Assembly (NCBI GenBank): GCA_020632715.1
Contig: JACKFA010000003.1
Location: 1,173,664 to 1,237,663 of the forward strand
Direction: 5' to 3'
Length of the DNA stretch: 64,000 nucleotides
DNA from: Deltaproteobacteria bacterium
GTDB lineage: Bacteria > Myxococcota_A > UBA9042 > PHBI01
Every line of letters starts with the position of its first letter. The stretch's first letter is position 1. Below, in pieces: positions 51,124 through 60,062 of the stretch. Made by a program: the position numbers and the translations under genes. The notes below the pieces were generated by a model. That model was not told the origin of the DNA, searched no databases, and saw nothing but the letters and a program-made list of their open reading frames with translations.

Positions 51124-51603
51124 TCAGAGCGCCGCGAGCGCCTCGAGGACCTTGTCGACGTGCCCCTTCACGGACACCTTCGGCCAGGCCTTCGCGATCT
51201 TCCCGTCCGCGCCGACGAGGAAGGTCGAGCGGATGGTCCCCTCGGTCTCCTTGCCGTACATCATCTTCTTGCCCCAGGCGCCGTAGGCCCGGTGGAGCGA
51301 GAGGTCCTCGTCGGAGACGAGGCGGAACGGCAGCTCGAACTTCGTCTTGAACTTGTCGTGGCTCTTCACGCTGTCCTTCGACACGCCGACGACGGTCGCG
51401 CCCGCGGCCTCGACGCGCGCGAAGTTGTCGCGGAAGTCGCACGCCTCGGTCGTGCAGCCCGGCGTGTTGTCGCGCGGGTAGAAGTAGAGGACGTAGGGCT
51501 TCCCCGCGAGATCGGCGGCGCTCAGGCGGCCGCCGCCGTCGGTCGGGAGGTCGAAGGCAGGCGCCTTGTCGCCGGCGTCGAGCATGGTGTGAACCTCGTT
51601 CAT
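51124..51603 (-). CDS. bcp: Bcp/PrxQ thioredoxin-dependent peroxiredoxin
   Basis: A 159-residue atypical 2-Cys peroxiredoxin that reduces hydrogen peroxide and organic hydroperoxides in the cytoplasm using thioredoxin. The signature PRDNTPGCTTEACDFRD is present, with peroxidatic Cys50 and resolving Cys55 in the CxxxxC arrangement of the alpha-type (PrxQ) group. GVSKDSVKSHDKF and RSTFLVGADGKI complete the fold. It starts at ATG 51603 (MNEVHTM), with an alternative at the internal Met7. It is divergent from the phosphoesterase across 170 bases. Confidence 0.93.
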   Translation of the reverse strand: MNEVHTMLDAGDKAPAFDLPTDGGGRLSAADLAGKPYVLYFYPRDNTPGCTTEACDFRDNFARVEAAGATVVGVSKDSVKSHDKFKTKFELPFRLVSDEDLSLHRAYGAWGKKMMYGKETEGTIRSTFLVGADGKIAKAWPKVSVKGHVDKVLEALAAL

Positions 51604-51773
51604 CGTGTCGTGGTCGCGCCGCGCGCGGGGAGCGCGCGATCGCGCGCGAGAGTGGCCCAGGGTCGCCGCTGGCGCAACGCCCGGGCGACCGCGCGAGGAC
51701 GCCGGGATTTGCCCGAACTCGCCCGCGTCACGTCCTTCCGCTATACCTGAGAGAGCCGCCGCCGGGGGAGCCC

Positions 51774-52508
51774 ATGCGCATCGGGATCATCAGCGACATC
51801 CACTCGAACCACGAGGCCCTCGTCACCGTGCTCGAGTGGCTCGAGGAGGAGAAGGTCGACGAGATCATCTGCCTCGGCGACGTCGTGGGCTACGGCCCCG
51901 ATCCGAACCTCTGCTGCGATCTCGTCCGGCAGAGCTGTGCGGTGACCCTCATGGGCAACCACGACGCCGCCGTCATCGGCGCGATGACCACCGACTTCTA
52001 TTACGCCGAGGCGCGCGAGGCCATCTACTGGACCCGCCGGCAGCTCTCCGACGAGAACTTCCAGTGGCTCTACGGCCTCCCCTACACCCACGTCCGCGAC
52101 GACGCCGCCTACTTCCACGCCGCGCCGGTCAAGCCCTCCGACTGGCACTACGTCGTCCGCACGCAGGACGCCCTCCGCCACAACGGGCCGCTCTACGACC
52201 GCCTCCGCGCCTGGAACTTCGTCGGCCACAGCCACCTCACGAAGGCCTTCGCCATCAACGGGTCGCGCGCGAAGGACGTCTCCGGGAAGCCCCTCGCGAT
52301 GAAGTCCGACCGCAAGTACCTCGTGAACGTCGGCTCGGTCGGGCAGCCGCGCGACCGCGACAGCCGCCTCTGCTTCGGCCTCTACGACTCCGTCGAGAGC
52401 AGCTTCGAGCACATCCGGCTGCCCTATGATATCGACTCGGTGGCGCGGAAGATCGTCGGCGCCGGCCTCTACAAGAAGTTCGCGGAGCGCCTCTTCGTCG
52501 GCCAGTAG
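51774..52508 (+). CDS. Calcineurin-like metallophosphoesterase (YfcE/MJ0936 type)
   Basis: A 244-residue cytoplasmic protein with the full two-metal phosphoesterase set: DIHSN (8-12), GDVVGYGPDP, GNHD and GHSH. It also has the NVGSVGQPRD motif of the single-domain YfcE/MJ0936-like branch, which hydrolyses phosphodiesters or monoesters. The in vivo substrate cannot be inferred. A GGGGGAG ribosome-binding site precedes the ATG. A -10-like TATACC sits at 51742-51747, without a convincing -35. The acyl-CoA dehydrogenase follows 54 bases downstream on the same strand. Confidence 0.9.
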   Translation: MRIGIISDIHSNHEALVTVLEWLEEEKVDEIICLGDVVGYGPDPNLCCDLVRQSCAVTLMGNHDAAVIGAMTTDFYYAEAREAIYWTRRQLSDENFQWLYGLPYTHVRDDAAYFHAAPVKPSDWHYVVRTQDALRHNGPLYDRLRAWNFVGHSHLTKAFAINGSRAKDVSGKPLAMKSDRKYLVNVGSVGQPRDRDSRLCFGLYDSVESSFEHIRLPYDIDSVARKIVGAGLYKKFAERLFVGQ

Positions 52509-52562
52509 CGGGCCCGGGCGAGGCGGCGCCGGCGCGGACGCCCCCCGCTCCCGGAGCCCCCC

Positions 52563-54488
52563 ATGGCCAACTTCTTCCTCGACAACGACGACCTCCGCTT
52601 CTACCTCGAGCGCGCCCTCCCCTGGGACACGCTCGTCGCGATGACCGAGATGGGGCGCGACGACGGCTACGCCTCGGTCGACGAGGCGGTCGCCGCCTAC
52701 CGCGACGTCGTCGAGCTCGTGGGCGAGCTCGTCGCCGACGAGATCGCGCCGCACGCGCTCCGCCTCGACCACGAGGGCGTCCGCCTCGAGAACGGCGAGG
52801 TCGTCTTCCCCAAGACCCTCGCGCGGATCTTCGACAAGCTCCGCGAGGTCGAGCTCCACCGCATGTGCCTCCCGCGCGAGCTCGGCGGGATGAACTGCCC
52901 GTTCGTGCTCTACATGATCGCCTGCGAGATGTTCGCGCGCGCGGACGCCTCGGTGATGACGCACTACGGCTTCCACCTCGGCATCGCGATGGCGCTCCTG
53001 CTCTTCTCGGTGCGCGAGGGGTCGACGACGTTCGACCGGGACGCGCGCCGCATCGCCAGCACGCGCTGGGCGGACGCCATCGAGGAGATCGCGAGCGGTG
53101 CCGCCTGGGGCTCGATGGACATCACGGAGCCCGACGCCGGGAGCGACATGGCCGCGCTCCGGACGCGCGCGGAGCTCGGCGCGGACGGCGTCTGGCGCGT
53201 CACGGGGCAGAAGATCTTCATCACGAGCGGGCACGGGAAGTACCACTTCGTCATCGCGCGCACCGATGGTGCGGTGCCGAGGCAGGGGATGGCGCCGGGC
53301 GAGGGGCTCGGCGGGCTCTCGATGTTCCTCGTGAAGGCCTACGACGACGGGCCCGGCGGCCGCGTCCGGCACGCGCAGATCGCGGGCGTCGAGGAGAAGA
53401 TGGGCCACCACGCCTCGGCGACGGCGACGATCGTCTTCGAGGACACGCCGGCGGAGCTCGTCGGCGAGGTCGGCGAGGGCTTCAAGTACATGCTCACGAT
53501 GATGAACAACGCGCGCATCGGGGTCGGCTTCGAGGCGCTGGGCGTGTGCGAGGCGAGCTACCGCGCGGCGAAGGCGTACGCGGCCGAGCGCTGGTCGATG
53601 GGGAAGCCCATCGCGCGGCACGAGCTCATCGCCGACATGCTCGACGAGATGAAGACCGACATCGCCGGGATCCGCGCGCTCGCGATGGAGGCGTGCGTCG
53701 GCGAGGAGCTCACGCAGAAGCTCGAGCTCGAGGCGATGGTGCTCGGAGCCGAGGGGGACGTCGACGCGAAGCGCCGGGAGCGGGAGATCGCGCGCCACAA
53801 GCGGCGGACGCGCGCGGTGACGCCGCTGCTCAAGTACCTCGCGGCCGAGAAGGCGGTCGAGATGGCGCGGCGCGCGGTGCAGATCCACGGCGGCGTCGGC
53901 TACATCCGCGAGACGGGCGTCGAGAAGCTCTACCGCGACGCCGCGGTGATGCCGATCTACGAGGGCACGAGCCAGATCCAGGCGCTGATGGCCATGAAGG
54001 ACCGGCTCTCGGCGGTCATCAAGGCGCCGCAGGCCTTCGTGAGGAAGGCCGCGCAGGCGCGCTTCCGCGCCATGTCGGCGCGCGACCCGCTCGAGCGGCG
54101 GGTCGCGAGGCTGACGGTCGCCTGCCATCAGGCGGTCCAGCACCTCGTCGCGAAGACCGCGAGCGAGAAGCTCTCGGGCCTCCGCGGGCGGCCCCTCGGC
54201 ACGTGGCTCGGCGAGCTCAAGGGCGGCTGGGACCCGAAGCGCGACTTCGCGTACGCCATGCTCCACGCGGAGCGGCTGACGCAGATGCTCGCCGACGAGG
54301 CCATCGCGAAGGCGCTCCTCCGCCAGCAGGCCCGCTTCCCCGAGCGGCGGCCGGTCCTCGTCGCGCACGTCGAGCGCGCCGAGCCGCGCGTCAGGTTCCT
54401 GCTCGACCGGATCCTCACGACCGGCGAGCGGCTCCTCGGCGACCTCGCGGCGGCCGACCCCGAGGCGAGCGAGCGCGAGGCGGGCTGA
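52563..54488 (+). CDS. Long-form acyl-CoA dehydrogenase
   Basis: A 641-residue FAD enzyme of the acyl-CoA dehydrogenase family that introduces the alpha-beta double bond in acyl-CoA. The three classical domains span ~40-480, with WGSMDITEPDAGSD (flavin and substrate contacts), GQKIFITSGH and MNNARIGVGFEALG. The catalytic base lies in MPIYEGTSQIQ (Glu near 467). An extra ~150-residue helical C-terminal domain makes it of the long FadE5-like type. An unusual N-terminal ~40 residues (MANFFLDNDDLRFYLERALP) resembles the extension seen in related proteobacterial members. Substrate chain length is not predictable. It is convergent with the cysteine desulfurase, with an eight-base gap. Confidence 0.92.
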   Translation: MANFFLDNDDLRFYLERALPWDTLVAMTEMGRDDGYASVDEAVAAYRDVVELVGELVADEIAPHALRLDHEGVRLENGEVVFPKTLARIFDKLREVELHRMCLPRELGGMNCPFVLYMIACEMFARADASVMTHYGFHLGIAMALLLFSVREGSTTFDRDARRIASTRWADAIEEIASGAAWGSMDITEPDAGSDMAALRTRAELGADGVWRVTGQKIFITSGHGKYHFVIARTDGAVPRQGMAPGEGLGGLSMFLVKAYDDGPGGRVRHAQIAGVEEKMGHHASATATIVFEDTPAELVGEVGEGFKYMLTMMNNARIGVGFEALGVCEASYRAAKAYAAERWSMGKPIARHELIADMLDEMKTDIAGIRALAMEACVGEELTQKLELEAMVLGAEGDVDAKRREREIARHKRRTRAVTPLLKYLAAEKAVEMARRAVQIHGGVGYIRETGVEKLYRDAAVMPIYEGTSQIQALMAMKDRLSAVIKAPQAFVRKAAQARFRAMSARDPLERRVARLTVACHQAVQHLVAKTASEKLSGLRGRPLGTWLGELKGGWDPKRDFAYAMLHAERLTQMLADEAIAKALLRQQARFPERRPVLVAHVERAEPRVRFLLDRILTTGERLLGDLAAADPEASEREAG

Positions 54489-54496
54489 GAGGGGGG

Positions 54497-55702
54497 TCAG
54501 TCGGTGAGGACGGCGTCGGCGACAGCGTCGGCGGCGACGGCGACGTCCTCCGCGGTCGTCCAGCGCCCGAGCCCGAAGCGGACGGCGCTGTAGGAGACGT
54601 CCGGCGGGAGGCCCATCGCGGCGAGCACGTGGCTCGTCTCGAGGCGCGCGCTCGCGCAGGCGCTGCCGCTCGACACGGCGACCGCGCCCGCGAGGCGCTC
54701 GACGAGGCGCCGCGCCTCGACGCCAGGGAAGGCGACGTGGAGGTTCTGCGGGAGGCGCGCGGAGAGCGAGCCGTTCACGCGGAGGCTCGGGACGCGGGCG
54801 CGGAGGCGCGCGAGGAGGTCGTCGCGCAGGCCCCCGAGGTGCCGGGCCTCGGCGCCGAGCGAGGCGAGCGCGAGCTCGGCGGCCACCCCGAAGCCGACGA
54901 TGCCCGGGACGTTCTGCGTCCCCGAGCGGAGGCCGCGCTCCTGGCCGCCGCCGTGGACGAGGGGGTCGAGCCGGACGGGCGGGCGCCGCCTCACCCAGAG
55001 CGCGCCGACGCCCTTCGGGCCGTAGAGCTTGTGCGCGCTGACGGCGACGAGGTCCGCGCCGAGCGCGGGCGCGTCGACGGGGATCTTGCCGGCGCTCTGC
55101 GCGGCGTCGACGAGGAAGAGCGCGCCCCGCTCGCGGCAGCGCGGGGCGATGTCGGCGAGCGGCTGGATCGTCCCGACCTCGTTGTTCGCGTGCATGACGG
55201 CGACGAGGAGCGTGTCGGGGCGGATCGCGGCGGCGACGGCGTCCGCGTCGACGACGCCGTCCGCGCCGGGGGCGACGCGGGTGACCTCGTGGCCGCGGGC
55301 CTCGAGCGCCGTGATCGTGTCGAGGACGGCCTCGTGCTCGATCGCGGTCGTGACGACGTGGCGGCGGGCGGGCTCGGCGAGGGCTGCGCCCTGGATGGCG
55401 AGGTTCAAGGCCTCGGTGGCGCCCGAGGTGAAGACGATCTCCTTCGGGCTCCCGCCGACGAGGGCGGCGACCTGGACGCGGGCGGCCTCGATCGCGCGGG
55501 CGGCGTCGCGCCCGAAGCCGTGGGTCCGGCTCGAGGGGTTACCGAAGCGCGCGCCGAAGAAGGGCAGCATCGCCTCGACGACGGCCGGGTCGCAGGGCGT
55601 GGTCGCGTGATGATCGAGGTAGATCGGGTCTCCGGGCGCGCCTGGGCGCCACGCATCCCGTCGTTGACGGTCGGAACCGCCGCTCGTACCTTCCGCGCTC
55701 AT
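54497..55702 (-). CDS. Cysteine desulfurase (IscS/NifS family)
   Basis: A 401-residue PLP enzyme that takes sulfur from L-cysteine as an enzyme persulfide for Fe-S cluster or tRNA thiolation work. Visible features are IYLDHHATTPCD, TSGATEALNLAIQG, TAIEHEAVLDT, HANNEVGTIQP, and the PLP lysine in VSAHKLYGPKG (Lys225). RSGTQN and the mobile-loop cysteine in SSGSACASA (Cys349) follow. The first ~25 residues are a variable tail; the ATG at 55702 was taken. It is divergent from mrp, with a 36-base gap, and that pairing (sulfur donor beside a cluster carrier) fits a role in Fe-S assembly. Confidence 0.93.
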   Translation of the reverse strand: MSAEGTSGGSDRQRRDAWRPGAPGDPIYLDHHATTPCDPAVVEAMLPFFGARFGNPSSRTHGFGRDAARAIEAARVQVAALVGGSPKEIVFTSGATEALNLAIQGAALAEPARRHVVTTAIEHEAVLDTITALEARGHEVTRVAPGADGVVDADAVAAAIRPDTLLVAVMHANNEVGTIQPLADIAPRCRERGALFLVDAAQSAGKIPVDAPALGADLVAVSAHKLYGPKGVGALWVRRRPPVRLDPLVHGGGQERGLRSGTQNVPGIVGFGVAAELALASLGAEARHLGGLRDDLLARLRARVPSLRVNGSLSARLPQNLHVAFPGVEARRLVERLAGAVAVSSGSACASARLETSHVLAAMGLPPDVSYSAVRFGLGRWTTAEDVAVAADAVADAVLTD

Positions 55703-55738
55703 CCGGCGGGGATGATAGCCCCGGGAGAGCAGAACACC

Positions 55739-56863
55739 ATGGCGAACCTCACCGAGGAGCGCGTCCTCGACGCCCTCCGCACCGTCGAAGACCCCGACCT
55801 CCACCGCGACCTCGTCACCCTCGGCATGATCAAGGACCTGCGCCTCGACGACGGCGGCGCGGTCTCGCTGCGCGTGGTGCTGACGACGCCGGCGTGCCCG
55901 ATGAAGGGCAAGATCCAGGCGGACGTGGAGGCGGCGCTCCGGAAGATCGGCGTCGAGCGGATGAACGTCGTCATGGACGCCGAGGTCCGGCGCGCGCCGA
56001 TGGGCGGCGAGGTGGCGGGGCCGACGGCGGCGCGGATGCCGGGCGTGAAGTCGGTGATCGCGGTGGCGAGCGGCAAGGGCGGCGTCGGGAAGAGCACGGT
56101 CGCGGTGAACCTCGCGGTGTCGCTCGCGAAGCTCGGCGCCAAGGTCGGGATCCTCGACGCGGACATCTACGGGCCGTCGCTGCCGATCATGCTCGGGCTC
56201 AAGGACAGCCGCCCGTCGGTAAACGCCGACGAGGCCATCATGCCGCTCGAGCGCTACGGGCTCCGCGTGATGTCGATGGGCTTCATGCTGAAGGAGGACC
56301 AGGCGGTGGTCTGGCGCGGGCCGATGCTCGGCAAGGCCCTCCAGCAGTTCGTCGAGGACGTCGACTGGGGCGAGCTCGACTACGTGGTCATCGACATGCC
56401 GCCGGGCACGGGGGACGTGCAGCTCTCGCTCGCGCAGCTCCTCCCGGTCGCGGGGACGGTGGTCGTGACGACGCCGCAGGACGTGGCGTTCGCGGACGTC
56501 CGGCGCGCGATGAAGATGATGGAGATGACCAAGACGCCGGTGCTGGGCCTCGTCGAGAACATGAGCGGCTTCATCTGCGGGAACTGCCAGGCGGTGCACC
56601 AGATCTTCGGCGAGAGCCGCATCGACGCGCACGCGGCGAAGGCGGGCCTCGACGTGCTCGCGAAGATCCCGCTCGACTCGGTGACGGCGGTCGCGGCGGA
56701 CCACGGCGAGCCGATCGTCGTGGCGGCGCCCGAGTCGGCGCCGGCGCAGGCCTACAAGGCGCTCGCGCAGAAGGTCGCGCAGGCGGTGGCGGTGCGGACG
56801 CACGCGGCGGAGCCGAAGATGGGCAAGCTGAAGGCGTTCTTCAGCTCGAAGGTCCCGGGCTGA
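55739..56863 (+). CDS. mrp: Mrp/ApbC/NBP35-type iron-sulfur carrier ATPase
   Basis: A 374-residue P-loop ATPase that carries [4Fe-4S] clusters to apoproteins. Residues 1-95 are the MIP18/DUF59 domain (RTVEDPDLHRDLVTLGMIKD, TTPACPMK). The deviant Walker A SGKGGVGKST lies at ~110-119, followed by DADIYGPSLP and DMPPGTGDVQLS. The bridging cluster cysteines are in GFICGNCQ (Cys280, Cys283). The C-terminal FFSSKVPG tail is specific. The start follows CGGGAGAGCAG. It is divergent from the cysteine desulfurase. Confidence 0.95.
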   Translation: MANLTEERVLDALRTVEDPDLHRDLVTLGMIKDLRLDDGGAVSLRVVLTTPACPMKGKIQADVEAALRKIGVERMNVVMDAEVRRAPMGGEVAGPTAARMPGVKSVIAVASGKGGVGKSTVAVNLAVSLAKLGAKVGILDADIYGPSLPIMLGLKDSRPSVNADEAIMPLERYGLRVMSMGFMLKEDQAVVWRGPMLGKALQQFVEDVDWGELDYVVIDMPPGTGDVQLSLAQLLPVAGTVVVTTPQDVAFADVRRAMKMMEMTKTPVLGLVENMSGFICGNCQAVHQIFGESRIDAHAAKAGLDVLAKIPLDSVTAVAADHGEPIVVAAPESAPAQAYKALAQKVAQAVAVRTHAAEPKMGKLKAFFSSKVPG

Positions 56864-56920
56864 GGGCTCTGCTCGGGCTGCGGGGCTCGGCTCGGGCTGC
56901 GTGCTGTTCGGGGATCCGCG

Positions 56921-57120
56921 TTCACCACGGAGACACGGAGAGCACGGAGGAGCACGGAGGGAGAGGGGGAGGAGACGTCCACACCTCGTGCCTCCGTCCG
57001 CGCCCGATGAGATCGCCGCGTGCTCGGTGAACACCGCGCTCCCTCCGTGCCCTCGACCACGCCGCGAGCTCGGTCCGCGCCGCGATCCCTCCGTGCCTCC
57101 GTGCCTCCGTGGTTTCCCCC
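56921..57120. repeat. CCACGGAG-type inverted-repeat element, copy 2
   Basis: The left arm TTCACCACGGAGACACGGAG (56921-56940) continues with two more CACGGAGG units to ~56961. The right arm (57086-57120) has CCTCCGTG three times, ending GTGGTTTCCCCC. The arms are complementary with 8-base periodicity. The interior includes a further CCTCCGTG-type word near 57041. Confidence 0.82.
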
Positions 57121-57181
57121 CTCGAGCCGCTACGGCAACCAGCCCGCGACCCGAGCCAAGCACTCGTCAACACTCGGCTTT

Positions 57182-57272
57182 TTCAACCACGGAGGCACGG
57201 AGGGCGGGCCCAGGGCGCTAACACCCCGCTCCCTCCCTCCGACCTCCGTGTCTCCGTGTCTCCGTGGTCACG
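57182..57272. repeat. CCACGGAG-type inverted-repeat element, copy 3
   Basis: The left arm is TTCAACCACGGAGGCACGGA (57182-57201). The right arm (57243-57270) is CCTCCGTG, TCTCCGTG, TCTCCGTGGT. This is the shortest of the three copies, with only ~40 bases between arms, and could fold as a long hairpin between two convergent genes. Confidence 0.82.
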
Positions 57273-57302
57273 TTCCGGACGAGCACAGAGCCTGACAGGC
57301 TG

Positions 57303-58073
57303 CTAGCCGCCCACGACGCCGTTCTCGAGCTCCCCGAGCCCCTCGATCGCGACCACCACGCGATCCCCGGGCACGAGCGGCCCCACGCCCGCGGGCGTCC
57401 CCGTCGTGATGACGTCGCCCGGCTCGAGGGTCATGATCCGGCTCACGTAGGCCACGAGCATCGCCGGCTGGAAGACCATCTGGTCGACGCGCCCGTCCTG
57501 CCGGAGCTCGCCGTTGACGTGCACCGTGAGCCGCTGCGCGGCGGGCACGAAGTCCGTGTCGAGCCAGGGGCCGAGCGGCCCGAAGGTGTCGAAGCTCTTC
57601 GCGCGCGTGAACTGCACGTCCCGCCGCTGCAGGTCGCGCGCGGTCACGTCGTTCATGATCGTGTAGCCGAGGATGTGCGCGGCGGCGTCCGCCTCGGACA
57701 CGTGGCGCGCGCGCCGCCCGATGACCAGCGCGAGCTCCCCCTCGTGGTGCACGAGCTCGCTCTCGCCCTCCGGGTAGACCACGTCGTCACCGTGCGCCAC
57801 GAGGCAGCTCGGCGGCTTCAGGAAGAGGAGCGGCTCCTTCGGCACGTCGTTCCCGAGCTCCTTCGCGTGGTCCACGTAGTTCCGCCCCACCGCGACGATC
57901 TTCGTCGGCGACGTCGGCGGGCGCAGCGTGATCACGTCCCACGGGAGCACCTCCCCCTGCGGCTCGTCCCTCCCGCCGTCGAAGGGGTCGCCCGCGAGCG
58001 GGCGGACGCCCTCGTCCTGCGCGAGACCGTAGGAGGGCTTTCCGAAGAGCGTGAAGCGGACGTAGCGCGGCAT
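57303..58073 (-). CDS. Fumarylacetoacetate hydrolase-family protein
   Basis: A 256-residue protein of the FAH superfamily, which cleaves or decarboxylates 2-oxo acids in aromatic and other catabolic routes and includes oxaloacetate decarboxylases. Family signatures are KIVAVGRNYVDHAKELGN, PLLFLKPPSC, the metal-binding HHEGELALVIG, IMNDVTARDLQ, AKSFDTFGPLGP and TGTPAGVGPL. The short N-terminal cap MPRYVRFTLFGKPSYG is typical of the bacterial monodomain type. The neighbours (divergent ygfZ) do not reveal the pathway. Confidence 0.92.
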   Translation of the reverse strand: MPRYVRFTLFGKPSYGLAQDEGVRPLAGDPFDGGRDEPQGEVLPWDVITLRPPTSPTKIVAVGRNYVDHAKELGNDVPKEPLLFLKPPSCLVAHGDDVVYPEGESELVHHEGELALVIGRRARHVSEADAAAHILGYTIMNDVTARDLQRRDVQFTRAKSFDTFGPLGPWLDTDFVPAAQRLTVHVNGELRQDGRVDQMVFQPAMLVAYVSRIMTLEPGDVITTGTPAGVGPLVPGDRVVVAIEGLGELENGVVGG

Positions 58074-58174
58074 GGCGAGACGATGGACCAGAGCCCCCCG
58101 CTGCGCAATGGTCCGTCCGGCGCCCCGTGCCTACGCTCTCGCCCTCGCCGCCGCCCCCCGACGGAGCCCCCGCC

Positions 58175-59239
58175 ATGCCGAGCCCGACCCCGACCTCGCC
58201 CCTCGCCCGCGCCTTCGCCGAGTCCGCGATGCCCCTCACCGAGCGAGGCGGCGCCGCCGTCCCCGAGGCGATCATCGACCCGCGCCTCGAGCGCGCCGCC
58301 CTCGAGACCGCGGCCGGCCTCGTCGACCTCGGCTTCCTCGGCCACTTCACCGCGGTCGGCCGCCACCGCCAGCGCTTCGTCCACAACATGACCACCTGCC
58401 AGGTGAAGGCGCTCACCCCCGGCCAGGGCCGCTTCGGGCTCCTCGTCGAGCAGAAGGGGCACGTCGTCGCGCAGCTCGTCGTCGAGGCCGAGGCCGACGC
58501 GCTCCGCGTCGAGGTCATGCGCGAGAAGGCCGAGGCCGCGATGGCCCAGCTCGTGAAGTATCGGGTCGCCGACGACGTGCGCTTCGCCGAGCTCCCCGGG
58601 CTCCACGTGCTCGCCGTGCTCGGCCCGACCGCGCTCGACGTCGTCCCCGAGGCCGAGGACCTCGACGACTACGCCTTCCGCGACGTCGACCTCGACGGCG
58701 TCCCGGCGCGCGTGCGCCGGAACCCCGCCCGCCTCGGCATCGCCGGCGTCGACGTGACCGTCGCCGAGGACGACGCCCAGCGCGCCTACGGCGCCCTCGC
58801 GACGCGCGGCGCCCTCCCCTGCGGCCAGGCCGCGCTCGACGCCGTGCGCGTCGCCTCGGAGTGGCCCTGGGACGGCGTCGACATCGGGCTCGACAACCTC
58901 CCGCTCGAGTCGGCGCGGCTCTACGCCACCGTCGACTGGGACAAGGGCTGCTACATCGGGCAGGAGGTCATCGCCATGACCCACTACCGCGGGCGCCCGA
59001 ACAAGCTCCTCCGGCGCGTCACGATCGCGGCCGACGCCCCGGACGCGGCCGGCGCCACGCTGACGGCCGGCGACAAGGCCGTGGGCGTGCTCGGCACGGC
59101 CTCGCCGGTCGCGGAGGGCGGGGAGCGCGAGGCCCTCGCCGTGATCAAGCGCAAGCACGCCGAGGCGGGCACGATCCTCGGGCTCCCGGGGGGCGGGACG
59201 GCCCGCGTCGAGGGCGGCCTGGACGCGCCGAGCGCCTGA
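58175..59239 (+). CDS. ygfZ: YgfZ/GcvT-like folate-binding protein
   Basis: A 354-residue aminomethyltransferase-fold protein of the YgfZ (COG0354) group, which supports repair or assembly of Fe-S enzymes in a folate-dependent way. The diagnostic motif is DKGCYIGQEVIAMTHYRG, with the essential Cys at 259. The ATG at 58175 has a GGAG eight bases upstream. A GTG at 58127 would add 16 Pro/Ser-rich residues and looks less likely. With cysteine desulfurase and mrp nearby, this stretch carries three Fe-S maintenance genes, though not in one operon. Confidence 0.9.
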   Translation: MPSPTPTSPLARAFAESAMPLTERGGAAVPEAIIDPRLERAALETAAGLVDLGFLGHFTAVGRHRQRFVHNMTTCQVKALTPGQGRFGLLVEQKGHVVAQLVVEAEADALRVEVMREKAEAAMAQLVKYRVADDVRFAELPGLHVLAVLGPTALDVVPEAEDLDDYAFRDVDLDGVPARVRRNPARLGIAGVDVTVAEDDAQRAYGALATRGALPCGQAALDAVRVASEWPWDGVDIGLDNLPLESARLYATVDWDKGCYIGQEVIAMTHYRGRPNKLLRRVTIAADAPDAAGATLTAGDKAVGVLGTASPVAEGGEREALAVIKRKHAEAGTILGLPGGGTARVEGGLDAPSA

Positions 59240-59416
59240 AACCACGGCGGCCCGGGTGACCGAAAGGCGTCACGCGGTGTATCCAGGGATGACAGGCGCG
59301 CGACGCGGCGATGAATGTGGTCACGGGGGCGTGCGTCCCCGCCACGTCGCGCCCCCGGCCGCACGGCGGCGCGCCCCGACGCAGACGATGACCTGGCAAG
59401 ACACCCGGAGAACCCG

Positions 59417-59884
59417 ATGATGCGACCGCTCTCGACCCTGCTCACGCTCTCGACGATGACGCTCGCGACGCTGGTCGTGACGCCGCTCTCCGCGGCGCCC
59501 CCGCGGACGAGCCACGACGACGCGACGTGGTCGTCGCCGCGCCTCGACGACGACGACGACGACGGCGGGAGCGAGGTGAAGCCCTGCTCGCGGAGCGACT
59601 TCAAGTCGGAACTCGTGAAGAAGGCGTGCGCCGACGGCGGCCAGAAGGCCGCGAAGAAGGCGATGAAGGCGTTCGTGAAGGAGGCGAAGACGCAGCTCGA
59701 CGAGAAGCTCGTGTGCAAGGACTGCCACACGAAGCTCTCGGGCGACTACCCGCTCACGGACGACGGGCTCAAGAAGCTCCAGGACCTCGAGGCGAAGCTC
59801 GCGGCGAAGAAGGCCGCGCCGAAGCAGCTCTCCCCGGGCGAGACCACGACGCTCCTCCAGTTCATGGGCGTGACCGCGCGCTGA
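59417..59884 (+). CDS. Small exported protein with a CxxCH motif
   Basis: A 155-residue protein with a signal peptide (TLLTLSTMTLATLVVTPLSA) cut near residue 26 or 27, an acidic DDDDDD stretch, and a Lys-rich helical body. LVCKDCHTKL holds Cys100-Lys-Asp-Cys103-His104, the covalent haem c attachment motif. A distal Met ligand could be Met152 of FMGVTAR. It may be a small mono-haem cytochrome c, but a structural Cys pair or chance motif is possible. The gene is monocistronic, with a strong hairpin 28 bases after the stop. The 177-bp upstream gap contains a GTGAC/GTCAC inverted pair but no clear promoter. Confidence 0.7.
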   Translation: MMRPLSTLLTLSTMTLATLVVTPLSAAPPRTSHDDATWSSPRLDDDDDDGGSEVKPCSRSDFKSELVKKACADGGQKAAKKAMKAFVKEAKTQLDEKLVCKDCHTKLSGDYPLTDDGLKKLQDLEAKLAAKKAAPKQLSPGETTTLLQFMGVTAR

Positions 59885-59911
59885 CCGCGGCGCGACCACG
59901 CTCGTCGACCT

Positions 59912-59940
59912 GACGGCCGCCCTCGCGAGGGGCGGCCGTC
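59912..59940 (+). terminator. Strong hairpin terminator
   Basis: GACGGCCGCCC (59912-59922) pairs perfectly with GGGCGGCCGTC (59930-59940) over 11 bp with a 7-base loop, 28 bases after the stop of the CxxCH gene. A weak GTCGTCTC stretch follows rather than a T-run. Confidence 0.75.
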
Positions 59941-60062
59941 GTCGTCTCGGGGGCGGCTTCCCGGGGTGCCGAATGACACGCGCAACTCGCCCTTTTGCGG
60001 GGGGCGGCGGCGTGCTACCCATCGGGGCGCAAACCGAACCCCCGACGACCCGGAGAGACGCC

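Larger units (their letters stand above)
56864..57302. other. 439-bp gene-free interval holding two repeat elements
   Basis: Between mrp and the convergent FAH-family gene there is no credible coding sequence. The first ~55 bases contain CGGGCTGCG-like short direct repeats. The rest is two CCACGGAG-type inverted-repeat elements, described separately. Confidence 0.75.
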
